Source: Salinilacustrithrix flava (lineage in GTDB: Bacteria > Actinomycetota > Acidimicrobiia > Acidimicrobiales > Salinilacustritrichaceae). From it: a stretch of 64,000 bases of DNA. The stretch covers positions 3,658,001 through 3,722,000 of the forward strand of contig NZ_CP133888.1 in NCBI RefSeq assembly GCF_041228405.1. Direction: 5' to 3'. Below the pieces are notes generated by a model. The model was not told the DNA's origin and did not search any database. It saw nothing but the letters and a program-made list of their open reading frames with translations. Each line of letters starts with the position of its first letter. Within the stretch, counting starts at the first letter, position 1. Shown here in pieces: positions 1-7,306 of this stretch. The translations under genes were made by a program, and so were the position numbers.

Positions 1-968
1 TCGAGACCTCGTTCAGCCAGGACGACTTCGTGCCGGCCGACTCCGAGCCCGGCATGCTCATCGACAAGCTCGACACCCTCTTCGGCGGCGACCTGTCCGA
101 GTCCACCTTCGTGCTGATCGACGGCGACGTCACCGACGCCGAGCTGGCCGCCGCCATCGCCGAGGCGCCTGAGCTGCTCGCCGGCGTCGAGGACGTGCGG
201 TCCCAGGCCGGCGCCGCCCAGGTCAGCCGGCTGCCGGACACCGGACCGGACGTGGCCGCCCTGATGATCGCGACGACCGCCGGCCAGGACCGGGCCGAGG
301 CCCTCGCCAGCGACCTCGACGCCGCCCTCGTACCGATCCGCGACGCCGGGGGCACGACCACCGTCGTGTCCGAGTCCCTGGTGCTGGACGAGACCCTCGA
401 TGCCCTCACCGCCAGCCAGACCCAGGGCATCGCCATCACGCTGCTCGGCGCCCTGACGCTGCTCATCGCCTACTTCGGCGTGGTGGAGCGCAAGCCGCTG
501 CTCGGGGCCATCACGATGGTCCCCTCCATCGCCGTCGTCGGCTGGGTGCTCGGCACCATGGTGCTGCTCGACATCAGCTTCAACGTGCTGACCGCCATGG
601 TGGCGTCGCTCGCCATCGGCATCGGCGTGCCCTTCGGCATCCACGTGACCCACCGGTTCATGGAGGACCGCCGCCGCTACGAGACGATCGACGAGGCCAT
701 CCGCCAGACCGTCACCCACACCGGCGGCGCCATGGCCGGGTCGGCGGCCACCACCGCGGCCGGCTTCGGCGTCCTGGCCTTCGCCTCGCTGCTCCCGATG
801 CAGCAGTTCGGCATCATCGTGGCGGTCACGATCGTGTACTCGCTGCTCGCGTCGGTGCTGATCCAGCCGTCGTGCCTCAAGCTGTGGGGCGAGTGGCGGG
901 TCCGCCGGGGCGAGCAGGCCGAGCTGCACGAGCACGAGGAGCGCCGCGTGCTCGAGCCCGTCGGGTAG
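1..968 (+). CDS. RND/MMPL-family exporter, C-terminal part (5' end outside window)
   Basis: The reading frame is open to the left edge, so the gene starts outside the window; the first in-frame GTG at 30 is internal. What remains is the end of a periplasmic-type loop followed by about five hydrophobic segments, including a stretch reading AIGIGVPFGIHVTHRF that matches the conserved RND helix with its GxGxxxxxH pattern, then a charged tail ending VLEPVG. RND/MMPL proteins export lipids or hydrophobic compounds using the proton gradient. The substrate cannot be told from this half. The gene ends 37 bases before the stop of the convergent nucleosidase gene. Family assignment is fairly secure; specific function is unknown. 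Confidence 0.8.
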   Translation, partial: ETSFSQDDFVPADSEPGMLIDKLDTLFGGDLSESTFVLIDGDVTDAELAAAIAEAPELLAGVEDVRSQAGAAQVSRLPDTGPDVAALMIATTAGQDRAEALASDLDAALVPIRDAGGTTTVVSESLVLDETLDALTASQTQGIAITLLGALTLLIAYFGVVERKPLLGAITMVPSIAVVGWVLGTMVLLDISFNVLTAMVASLAIGIGVPFGIHVTHRFMEDRRRYETIDEAIRQTVTHTGGAMAGSAATTAAGFGVLAFASLLPMQQFGIIVAVTIVYSLLASVLIQPSCLKLWGEWRVRRGEQAELHEHEERRVLEPVG

Positions 969-1005
969 CCCCCGGGCGTCTGGCAGCGGCTGCGGAACAG
1001 CTGGC

Positions 1006-1551
1006 TCAGAGGTGCTCGGCCACGACCTCGGCGATGAGCCGGGCGGTGCGGTCCGCCTCGGCCTTCCACGACCGGGCTGCGTCCTCCGATGCGGTGTCGG
1101 AGACGACCTTGACCATGCGGCACTCGACCTCGGCGGCGGCGCAGGCCCGGGCGACGGCGAAGCCCTCCATGTCGACGAGGTGGGCCCGCTCGGCCAGGGC
1201 GAGGCGCACGGTCGGGTCGGACACGAAGGCGTCGCCGGTGGCGAGGGTGGTCGGCTCCCCCGGGTCGAGCACGATCTCGCCGATGCTGTCCTCCCCGGTG
1301 AGGGTGCGCAGGAAGGCGTGGTCGACGTCGTGCTCGAGCACCCGGCCGATCCGGTGGGCGCCCTCGAACCCGTCCCGCAGGGCGCCGGCGGTGCCGACGT
1401 TGAGCACGAACGACGGGCGGTGCTCGGCGATCGCCCGGGTCACCGCGACGGCGGCCGACACCTTGCCGATGCCGGTGAGCACCACGTCGAGGCCCCGCAG
1501 GTGGGCGGCCTCGGTGCCGATGGCGACCACGACGAGCGGCGAGCCGGTCAT
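1006..1551 (-). CDS. Nucleoside phosphorylase-family protein, probable MTA/SAH nucleosidase
   Basis: The 181-residue protein carries hallmarks of the PNP/MTA-nucleosidase fold: VLTGIGKVSAA near the N-terminus, NVGTAGALRD, a nucleoside-binding VDMEGFAVARAC, and KVVSDTA with the catalytic-type aspartate. The usual enzyme is about 230 residues, so this is a short member. The family hydrolyses methylthioadenosine or S-adenosylhomocysteine, releasing adenine. Its ATG overlaps the TGA of apt (ATGA), so the two are very likely co-translated, which supports an adenine-releasing role because Apt consumes adenine. A futalosine-hydrolase-like activity is the main alternative. Confidence 0.75.
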   Translation of the reverse strand: MTGSPLVVVAIGTEAAHLRGLDVVLTGIGKVSAAVAVTRAIAEHRPSFVLNVGTAGALRDGFEGAHRIGRVLEHDVDHAFLRTLTGEDSIGEIVLDPGEPTTLATGDAFVSDPTVRLALAERAHLVDMEGFAVARACAAAEVECRMVKVVSDTASEDAARSWKAEADRTARLIAEVVAEHL

Positions 1552-2063
1552 CGGTAGGTGAGCAGCGACACGTGCTCGTGCCCGGCCAGCTTGTCGGCGC
1601 CGCCGAGGAACGCCAGCTCGATGACGAAGCCGAGGCCGACCACCGTCGCGCCCGAGCGCTCGACCAGCGCCACCGTGGCCGCTGCCGTCCCGCCGGTTGC
1701 GATCACGTCGTCGATGACGAGGACCAGGTCACCGGCGCCGACGGCGTCGGCGTGGATCTCCAGCCGGTCGGTGCCGTACTCGAGCGCGTACTCCTCGGAG
1801 TCCGTGGCCCGGGGCAGCTTGCCCGGCTTGCGCACGGGCACGAACCCGGCGCCGAGGTGCAGGGCGACCGGTGCGCCGATGAGGAACCCGCGGGCCTCCA
1901 TGCCGACCACCTTCGTGATCCCCCGCCCGGCGAAGGGCTCGGCCAGGGACCGCACCGCGTAGGCGAAGCCGGCCGGATCGGCGAGCAGGGGCGTGATGTC
2001 CTTGAAGACCACGCCGGGCTCGGGCCAGTCGGGGACGTCGCGGATGTGGGGTTCGAGGTGCAC
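1548..2063 (-). CDS. apt: Adenine phosphoribosyltransferase
   Basis: Apt converts adenine and PRPP to AMP in the cytoplasm. The protein begins VHLEPHIRDVPDWPEPGV and continues with FKDITPLL, a standard Apt opening. The PRPP-binding loop LVIDDVIATGGTAAA lies about residues 120-135 and the hood motif EARGFLIG follows the first third. The chosen GTG at 2063 gives 171 residues, normal for the family; the frame continues upstream but that sequence does not resemble Apt. GTG at 2075 is an alternative. No clear ribosome site precedes it. It is divergent from the TRIC gene 48 bases away and overlaps the nucleosidase gene by four bases, forming an adenine-salvage operon. Confidence 0.92.
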   Translation of the reverse strand: MHLEPHIRDVPDWPEPGVVFKDITPLLADPAGFAYAVRSLAEPFAGRGITKVVGMEARGFLIGAPVALHLGAGFVPVRKPGKLPRATDSEEYALEYGTDRLEIHADAVGAGDLVLVIDDVIATGGTAAATVALVERSGATVVGLGFVIELAFLGGADKLAGHEHVSLLTYR

Positions 2064-2111
2064 CGATGCCGACACCGGAGGCAATGTACGGGACCCGCCC
2101 GACCCCGAACG

Positions 2112-2783
2112 ATGGAGCCCGTCGATGCCCAAGGCCGCCGACCTGTGACGCTCACCGGCCTCGAGCCCGAGCTGGAGCGGGCCCTGGACCTGGCCGGCGT
2201 GCTGGTGTTCGCCCTGTCGGGCGCCTCCCTCGCGGTACGCCGGCACTTCGACCTGGTCGGCATCCTGGTCCTCGCCACCGTCACCGGCCTCGGCGGGGGC
2301 ATCCTGCGCGACACCATGCTCGGCCAGTTGCCGCCCGTCGCCCTGCGCGACCAGCTCTACCTGGCCGTGCCCCTGGTGGCGACCGCCTTCGTGCTCGTCG
2401 CGCACCACCTGGTGGAGCGGATGCACCGCCCCGTGCTGGCCTTCGACGCCGCCGGGCTCGGCCTGTTCTGCGTGGTCGGTTCGGCCAAGGCGCTCGACGC
2501 CGGCCTCGGCGTGCTGCCGTCGGTCCTGCTCGGCACCATGACCGCGGTGGGCGGCGGGGTCATCCGCGACGTCCTGGCCCGGGAGGTCCCCACCGTCTTC
2601 AAGGCCGACAGCGCCCTCTACGCGATCCCGGCGACCCTCGGGGCCGCGGCAACCGCGGCGGTGTGGTCCCAGGACGCCCTCGACGCCCCACAGGCCGGGG
2701 CCATCGCCGCGGCGGTGCTGGTCGTGCGCCTCCTCGCCATCCGCCGTGGCTGGCGAGCACCGACCGCCAAGCTGCGCGCCTGA
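2112..2783 (+). CDS. TRIC-family (UPF0126) membrane channel protein
   Basis: A 223-residue polytopic membrane protein with the internal duplication typical of bacterial TRIC channels: two half-repeats, each with a glycine-rich hinge, GLGGGILRDTMLGQLPP near residue 55 and AVGGGVIRDVLAREVPTVF near residue 140. Bacterial members form trimeric potassium-permeable channels; YadS/YicG are relatives. Start ATG 2112 is chosen because it leaves a short polar N-terminus before the first helix; GTG 2145 is possible. It is divergently transcribed from apt. The physiological role in bacteria is poorly known. Confidence 0.85.
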   Translation: MEPVDAQGRRPVTLTGLEPELERALDLAGVLVFALSGASLAVRRHFDLVGILVLATVTGLGGGILRDTMLGQLPPVALRDQLYLAVPLVATAFVLVAHHLVERMHRPVLAFDAAGLGLFCVVGSAKALDAGLGVLPSVLLGTMTAVGGGVIRDVLAREVPTVFKADSALYAIPATLGAAATAAVWSQDALDAPQAGAIAAAVLVVRLLAIRRGWRAPTAKLRA

Positions 2784-2873
2784 CCGTCCTCAGAGGTTTT
2801 TCGAAGGTGGCTGATCCACGCTCGGTCGAGGCCGAGCCCAGGCCAGCCGCCGGTCGTACGGAGGACGAGGACC

Positions 2874-4169
2874 ATGCCGACCCAGATGAGCCGCCGCGCA
2901 GCGCTCAAGCTCACCGCCGCCGGACTGGCCGGCATCGCCGTCGGGCCGCGGGTCGGCGTGTTCGATGCCTTCGGGATCACGGCCTCCTACGCCACCCAGA
3001 CCTCGCTCTCGCTCACGATGCGCGAGTGCCTCGTCGAGATGGTCGATCGCACCCGCGTCTACATGTGGTCCTTCGACAGTCCCCAGGCCGGGCTGCGGGT
3101 CCCCGGGCCGGTCATCTACGCACGAGATGGGGATCCCGTCGTCATCGACGTGACGAACGAGCTCCCGGGCGTCCACGCCTTCGCCGTGCAGGGCGTCGTC
3201 GACAGCGGCCCCATCGAGCCCGGGCAGACGGTGCGGGTGTCGTTCCCTGCGCCGGCCGCCGGCACCTACCTCTACCTCGATCCCCTCCGGGCGCCGATGC
3301 ACCGGGCCATGGGCCTCGCCGGGGTGCTCGTCGTCCTGCCGGAAGATGCATCCACGCCCTACACCGACCCCACGACCGCGGTGCGGAACCTCTTCGAGGA
3401 CCTCGGGACGAGCTACCAGTTCCCCGGCCACCCCTGGGTCCCGGAGCGGACCTGGATCTGGGCGTTCTCCACCGCCGATCCGGTCGCCCACGATCGGATC
3501 CGCCAGGATCCCGGCCTCTCGCCGGAGGCGTTCCTCGACGACTACGTCCCGACGTACTTCATGATCAACGGCAAGAGCGGGTTCTTCTCGGCCCACGATC
3601 GAGCGATCGCGCCGCACGGCCGCGTCGGCCAGCCCGCGCTGCTGCGCACCGCCAACGTCGGCCTCGCGACCCACTCGCCCCACATCCACGGGAACCACGT
3701 CTACGTCCTCGCCGAGGGCGGCCGGACCCACGACAACGTGTTCGCACTCGACACCTGGCGGGTCCCCCCGCTGCACACCGCCGACGTGGTGCTGCCGTTC
3801 GTGCGTCCGCCTGACGCCTGGCCGTGGCCGCCGAGCGACCCCACGGTGTGGACCTCGGACCTGGCCGGAGACGGCATGGTCGGGATGGTCTACCCGATGC
3901 ACTGCCACATGGAGCTCTCGCAGCTGGCGAACGGCGGCAACTACCCCCAGGGGTTGATCACCCACTGGGTCCTGGAGGGTGACCTCGTGGAGGGGCCGCC
4001 GCCGACGACGAGCACCACCACGACCACGACGTCCACCTCGACGAGCACCACCACCAGCACGAGCACCACCGCGCCCACCACCACGACGACCACCACCACG
4101 ACGCCACCGGGGAAGCCCGGGAAGCCTCCCGACAAGCCCGACAAGCCCGGGAAGCCCCGGGACCGGTAG
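2874..4169 (+). CDS. Tat-exported multicopper-oxidase-like protein, C-terminal copper half, with Thr/Ser-rich tail
   Basis: A twin-arginine signal (SRRAALKL, residues 6-13) predicts export in a folded state. Two cupredoxin-like regions follow. The first (about residues 45-160) has lost the HxH copper pairs: where they belong it reads HAFAVQGV and TYLYLDPL. The second keeps HSPHIHG (H267, H270, H272) and MHCHMELSQ (H343, C344, H345), which are trinuclear-centre ligands, but the second type-1 histidine is S349. The tail is a long Thr/Ser run, then repeats of GKP/DKP. A good ribosome site (GGAGGACGAGG) precedes ATG 2874. The next gene, 21 bases on, carries the missing N-terminal copper half. Oxidase activity of this protein alone is doubtful; substrate unknown. 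Confidence 0.8.
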   Translation: MPTQMSRRAALKLTAAGLAGIAVGPRVGVFDAFGITASYATQTSLSLTMRECLVEMVDRTRVYMWSFDSPQAGLRVPGPVIYARDGDPVVIDVTNELPGVHAFAVQGVVDSGPIEPGQTVRVSFPAPAAGTYLYLDPLRAPMHRAMGLAGVLVVLPEDASTPYTDPTTAVRNLFEDLGTSYQFPGHPWVPERTWIWAFSTADPVAHDRIRQDPGLSPEAFLDDYVPTYFMINGKSGFFSAHDRAIAPHGRVGQPALLRTANVGLATHSPHIHGNHVYVLAEGGRTHDNVFALDTWRVPPLHTADVVLPFVRPPDAWPWPPSDPTVWTSDLAGDGMVGMVYPMHCHMELSQLANGGNYPQGLITHWVLEGDLVEGPPPTTSTTTTTTSTSTSTTTSTSTTAPTTTTTTTTTPPGKPGKPPDKPDKPGKPRDR

Positions 4170-4190
4170 TCCAGACTGAAGGAAGCGACG

Positions 4191-5336
4191 ATGACCGACA
4201 CCGCCACCACCGAGGTGTCCGCAGATCCGGTCACCACCGAGCCGTTCATCTGCACCATCCCGACCGACGGCGCCAACCAGCTCCGGACGCTCTCGGACGA
4301 GGCCGGGCTCCCCGTCGTCCTGCGCGACGACATCGCCGATGAGCGCCACTTCGAGGCCTTCGGCTGCAAGGTGCGCGACGCCAACCCCGAGACGCCCGAC
4401 CGGGTGGTGCCCGACATCACCTTCGTCCGCGATGTGCACACCGGGGCCGACGTCACCATGCCAGACGGACGCAGCATCAGGTTCTGGGGGTTCGAGGACC
4501 CGAGGAGCCGGGTTCGGCGACCATTCCCCTCACCGATGATGCGGGTGCGCGAGGGACAGGTCGTGCACACCACCCTCAACGCCTCGAAGAACACCCACAC
4601 GATCCACCACCACGGGATCGAGCCGACGCCCCACAACGACGGCGTCGGCCACACGTCGTTCGAGGTGGACGACGTGTACACCTACCAGTGGCGGCCCACC
4701 TCCGCCGGCAGCTACTTCTACCACTGCCACAAGAACACGGTCCTGCACTTCGAGCTCGGCATGTACGGGTCCCTCATCGTCGACCCGCCGGAGGGTGAGG
4801 GCTTCGTGCGGCGCGGCAACGACATCGTCCCCTACGACCGGGAGGCGATCTGGATCCCCGACGACGTGGACCCCCTCTGGCACGACCCCGAGATCGACCA
4901 CTCCTTGGGCATGAACGCGTGCCCCTTCGACCAGGGCCAGCACCTCCTCCACTTCCGGCCCACCTACTTCCTCATCTCCGGCGTCCCCCACCCGTGGACC
5001 CGCACCGACCCCCGGGTCGCGCTGCAGTGCCAGCTCGGGGAGCGGGTCCTGCTCCGGATCCTCAACGGCGCGTACGGGACCGTCGAGGTGCGACTGCCCT
5101 TCGACGCGGACGTGATCAGCCTGGACGGCCAGGTGCTCGGGGGCCCCAAGACCGGCCGCTACTCACGCCCGTTCACCATCCCGGCGGGCGAACCGTTCTG
5201 GCTCTCCAACGCCCAGCGTCGTGACGTGCTGATCGCGCCGGACCGCACGGGCACGTTCTCCGTCCCGATGGACATCCGGCACTGGGTCCGGGGCGACACC
5301 CACGGCCACGTCGAGACCACGATCACCGTATCCTGA
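4191..5336 (+). CDS. Multicopper-oxidase-like protein, N-terminal copper half, no signal peptide
   Basis: A 381-residue protein whose first cupredoxin region has a complete set of copper motifs: H136-T-I-H139-H140-H141-G and H178-C179-H180 followed by H186 and M191, that is, one type-1 site plus two HxH pairs for a trinuclear centre. Its second cupredoxin region (about residues 265-381) has no paired HxH sites. This is the mirror image of the preceding gene product. No Sec or Tat signal is visible at the N-terminus (MTDTATTEVSADPVTT). GAAGGAAG lies just before ATG 4191, 21 bases after the upstream stop, so the two genes form a unit. The likely reading is a partner subunit exported together with the Tat-tagged neighbour; this is inference. 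Confidence 0.8.
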   Translation: MTDTATTEVSADPVTTEPFICTIPTDGANQLRTLSDEAGLPVVLRDDIADERHFEAFGCKVRDANPETPDRVVPDITFVRDVHTGADVTMPDGRSIRFWGFEDPRSRVRRPFPSPMMRVREGQVVHTTLNASKNTHTIHHHGIEPTPHNDGVGHTSFEVDDVYTYQWRPTSAGSYFYHCHKNTVLHFELGMYGSLIVDPPEGEGFVRRGNDIVPYDREAIWIPDDVDPLWHDPEIDHSLGMNACPFDQGQHLLHFRPTYFLISGVPHPWTRTDPRVALQCQLGERVLLRILNGAYGTVEVRLPFDADVISLDGQVLGGPKTGRYSRPFTIPAGEPFWLSNAQRRDVLIAPDRTGTFSVPMDIRHWVRGDTHGHVETTITVS

Positions 5337-5434
5337 ACCCGGACCGCAACCGAACGGTTCTGGGCCGCGGAGCACGCTTCACGGGCGTGCACAGCCACCC
5401 GGTTGGTTGGACCGAGCTGGCGCACCTGCCCGAG

Positions 5435-6655
5435 TCAGGGGCCTCTGCCGGTCCACCGGTCGAGTACGGCCGCGAACCTGTCCTGCTCTTTCGTCGGGAT
5501 CTCGCGCGTGGATGCCACCGCTCGCCAGTTCGCCACGACCCCCACGATCTGGTGCCAGCGATCCTTCGCTTCGGCCTCGCTCAAGCCGAACCGGTCAGCA
5601 GTGGCGAGCAGCGCCCTGCGCCTGGCTGCGGGGGAGGTCTCTCCCGCGATGCTCGAGGCGCTCGGGGCGGTCGTCGGGTCGGGGTTCACGTCGAACACAG
5701 GAGACAGCGTCCAACCGCCGGGGCCTCGGAGCGTGGCGTGGTTGCGCATGTGGTCGTCGACGTTGTTCAACACGATGGAGAACGCGATCCGTCGCCACAG
5801 CTCGTCCAGGTCCGCTCGGACGTTGCTGCCGTGCTCGGTGAGTGCATCGACCAGCTCCAGGTAGTCGCGAGCTGCTTCGTCGTGCGCACCGATGAGGGAT
5901 CTGGCACTCAGGAACGGGATCCGGTGATCGCCCTCTCGGTCGAAGCGCTCGACGAGGAGCACGGGAACGCCGCCGACGTCGAGGAGGTCGTGCGGCGGAG
6001 TGCGCAGACCGCAGCGGTCGGCGAGGTCGAGGGCGACCGCCTCCCAGCGCATCACGTCCCACCGGTCGTCACCTCTCGGGAACTTGGCGACGTAGAGGCT
6101 TCCCCCGTCGGTCACCGAGGCCTTCGGGCGCGCGCCACCGAGCGACCCCGACCCGGCATCGAGGAGTGCGGAGACGGCGGCGTCGGCGTCGGCACCGTCC
6201 GCGACGTCGACGGCTCGGGTCGCCTCGTAGAGCTCGCTGAGCTGCACCAGGCGCGGGACCGCGTTGGAGGCAGCGAGGAACGGTCCGTCGTCGTCACGGC
6301 GGTAGCGAAGCGCCCCTTGGCGGGTCAGGTCGTTGACGCCGAGGAGGTGGTCCACCTCGGTGGGTGTCGGGGCGACGTGGCCGGCGTCGCGTGCCTGGGC
6401 GGCGAGGCGACGGGCGATCAGGTTCCGCCCCCAGGTGTCGGGCGCGCTGTCGTCGAGGGCACCCGGCAGGCCCTCGATCACGGATGATCCGGCGCGAACC
6501 GGGAGGTCAGGACTCACCTCCCAGCCCGGTCCGGCAAGGAACGCGGAGTCGTAGACGAACTCGGTCGTGTCGATCCCGCGGGAACGGGTGATGCGTGCCG
6601 TGCCGACACGGACGGTGCCGTCGCGAGCCTCGACGTGGACCTGGACCGTCGTCAC
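5435..6655 (-). CDS. hipA: HipA-family serine/threonine kinase toxin
   Basis: HipA kinases phosphorylate targets such as glutamyl-tRNA synthetase, causing growth arrest. The 406-residue product has the family order: an N-terminal HipA domain, the glycine-rich loop SLGGARPKA near residue 172, the catalytic segment NNVDDHMRNHA near residue 297, and the metal-binding SPVFDVNP near residue 317. All key residues appear present, so it should be active. The start is GTG 6655, overlapping the hipB stop as GTGA, which is the standard antitoxin-first arrangement with translational coupling. E. coli HipA is 440 residues, so the size is normal. It converges on the copper-oxidase gene with 98 bases between. 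Confidence 0.92.
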   Translation of the reverse strand: MTTVQVHVEARDGTVRVGTARITRSRGIDTTEFVYDSAFLAGPGWEVSPDLPVRAGSSVIEGLPGALDDSAPDTWGRNLIARRLAAQARDAGHVAPTPTEVDHLLGVNDLTRQGALRYRRDDDGPFLAASNAVPRLVQLSELYEATRAVDVADGADADAAVSALLDAGSGSLGGARPKASVTDGGSLYVAKFPRGDDRWDVMRWEAVALDLADRCGLRTPPHDLLDVGGVPVLLVERFDREGDHRIPFLSARSLIGAHDEAARDYLELVDALTEHGSNVRADLDELWRRIAFSIVLNNVDDHMRNHATLRGPGGWTLSPVFDVNPDPTTAPSASSIAGETSPAARRRALLATADRFGLSEAEAKDRWHQIVGVVANWRAVASTREIPTKEQDRFAAVLDRWTGRGP

Positions 6656-6951
6656 TGGCGCACCCGCTTCGGCAGAGCCTGATCTGCACGAGCGCGTCCG
6701 AACGACGTTTCGTACGGGTCTGTTGCCTTGACGAGCTCCGCGAGGACGCCCACGGCCCGGGCGACGCTCAGGACGATGTCGAGGCCCACCGACAGGTCGC
6801 CGCGTTCGAGTCGACCGACGGTCTGGCGCGTCGTTCCGGCGCGTTCCGCGACCTGCTGGGCGGTGAGGTTGCGCAGCTTGCGCCACGCAGCGAGGTTCTC
6901 ACCGATGTCGACGCCGGCTTGCTGCACCTGGAAGGGCACGGGTCTGGACAT
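6652..6951 (-). CDS. hipB: HipB-family antitoxin, XRE-type helix-turn-helix repressor
   Basis: A 99-residue protein with an XRE helix-turn-helix around residues 24-75 (GENLAAWRKLRN, then LTAQQVAERAGTTRQTV and GRLERGDLSVGLDIVL). HipB proteins bind HipA and repress their own operon. ATG 6951 is chosen because AGGAGG lies six bases upstream; a GTG at 6981 would add ten residues but lies before this ribosome site. Its stop overlaps the hipA start. The upstream region has short direct repeats that could be operator half-sites. Confidence 0.88.
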   Translation of the reverse strand: MSRPVPFQVQQAGVDIGENLAAWRKLRNLTAQQVAERAGTTRQTVGRLERGDLSVGLDIVLSVARAVGVLAELVKATDPYETSFGRARADQALPKRVRQ

Positions 6952-6996
6952 GAAGGGCCTCCTCCCCTCACCATACCTCACATGTCATCCACACAT

Positions 6997-7014
6997 ACCG
7001 TTATCACCGTTTAT
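6997..7014. promoter_or_regulatory. Direct repeat upstream of hipBA, candidate operator
   Basis: Two copies of ACCGTT with similar flanks (ACCGTTAT, ACCGTTTA) are spaced nine bases apart, 46 bases upstream of the hipB start. HipB-type repressors bind sites upstream of their own gene. Assignment rests on position and repetition only. Confidence 0.25.
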
Positions 7015-7093
7015 GTTCGCCACACGCACCATTGACGGTGACTACGCTGCCGGTGAGGGCCAGGACTGGTGTCAACGGTTGGCGAACGCGAAA

Positions 7094-7121
7094 CGAGCGG
7101 CCCCCCGGAGGCGGCCGCTCG
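7094..7121 (-). terminator. Rho-independent terminator after tRNA-Leu
   Basis: A perfect 9-bp stem (CGAGCGGCC with GGCCGCTCG) with a 10-base loop is followed on the minus strand by TTT. It lies 22 bases beyond the encoded CCA end of the tRNA. Confidence 0.7.
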
Positions 7122-7143
7122 GCGTGTTTGCCCTGTTCAGGGC

Positions 7144-7230
7144 TGGTGTCGGAGGGGGGACTTGAACCCCCACGCCCTTGCGGGCACTAGCCCCTCAAGC
7201 TAGCGCGTCTGCCAATTCCGCCACTCCGAC
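7144..7230 (-). tRNA. tRNA-Leu(GAG), CCA encoded
   Basis: The minus strand folds as a class II tRNA: acceptor arm GTCGGAG with CTCCGAC, anticodon stem CTAGC with GCTAG around loop TTGAGGG (anticodon GAG), a variable arm GCCC-GCAA-GGGC, and T arm GGGGG-TTCAAGT-CCCCC. The long variable arm and anticodon identify leucine. The discriminator is A and CCA is encoded at 7146-7144. It reads leucine CTC/CTT codons. Confidence 0.96.
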
Positions 7231-7233
7231 GTG

Positions 7234-7258
7234 TCCGCCCGGGAAGCACCCGGGCGGA
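7234..7258 (-). terminator. Hairpin after the third substrate-binding protein gene
   Basis: A 10-bp perfect stem (TCCGCCCGGG with CCCGGGCGGA) around loop AAGCA lies between the binding-protein stop and the tRNA 5' end. No T-run follows, so it may end the importer transcript only weakly or act as a processing boundary. Confidence 0.5.
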
Positions 7259-7306
7259 GGCGACACAATACCAACGGCTGCTCCCGGGACCACATCCGCC
7301 GCCGGC

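Noticed and set aside
2066..3814. Long plus-strand reading frame of Arg/Pro/Gly-rich sequence across the TRIC and first oxidase genes
   Set aside because: It is a shifted-frame translation of GC-rich genes in another frame; it has no motif and the true genes explain the region.
3991..4130. Simple ACC/ACG repeat as a non-coding microsatellite or CRISPR-like array
   Set aside because: It is in frame and encodes the Thr/Ser linker of the oxidase-like protein; there are no spacers.
5387..6487. Long plus-strand frame opposite hipA
   Set aside because: Antisense shadow of hipA, with no recognisable domain or ribosome site.
6699..6712. CGAACGACGTTTCG near the hipB/hipA junction as an SOS box
   Set aside because: One half-site is imperfect and it is inside hipB coding sequence.
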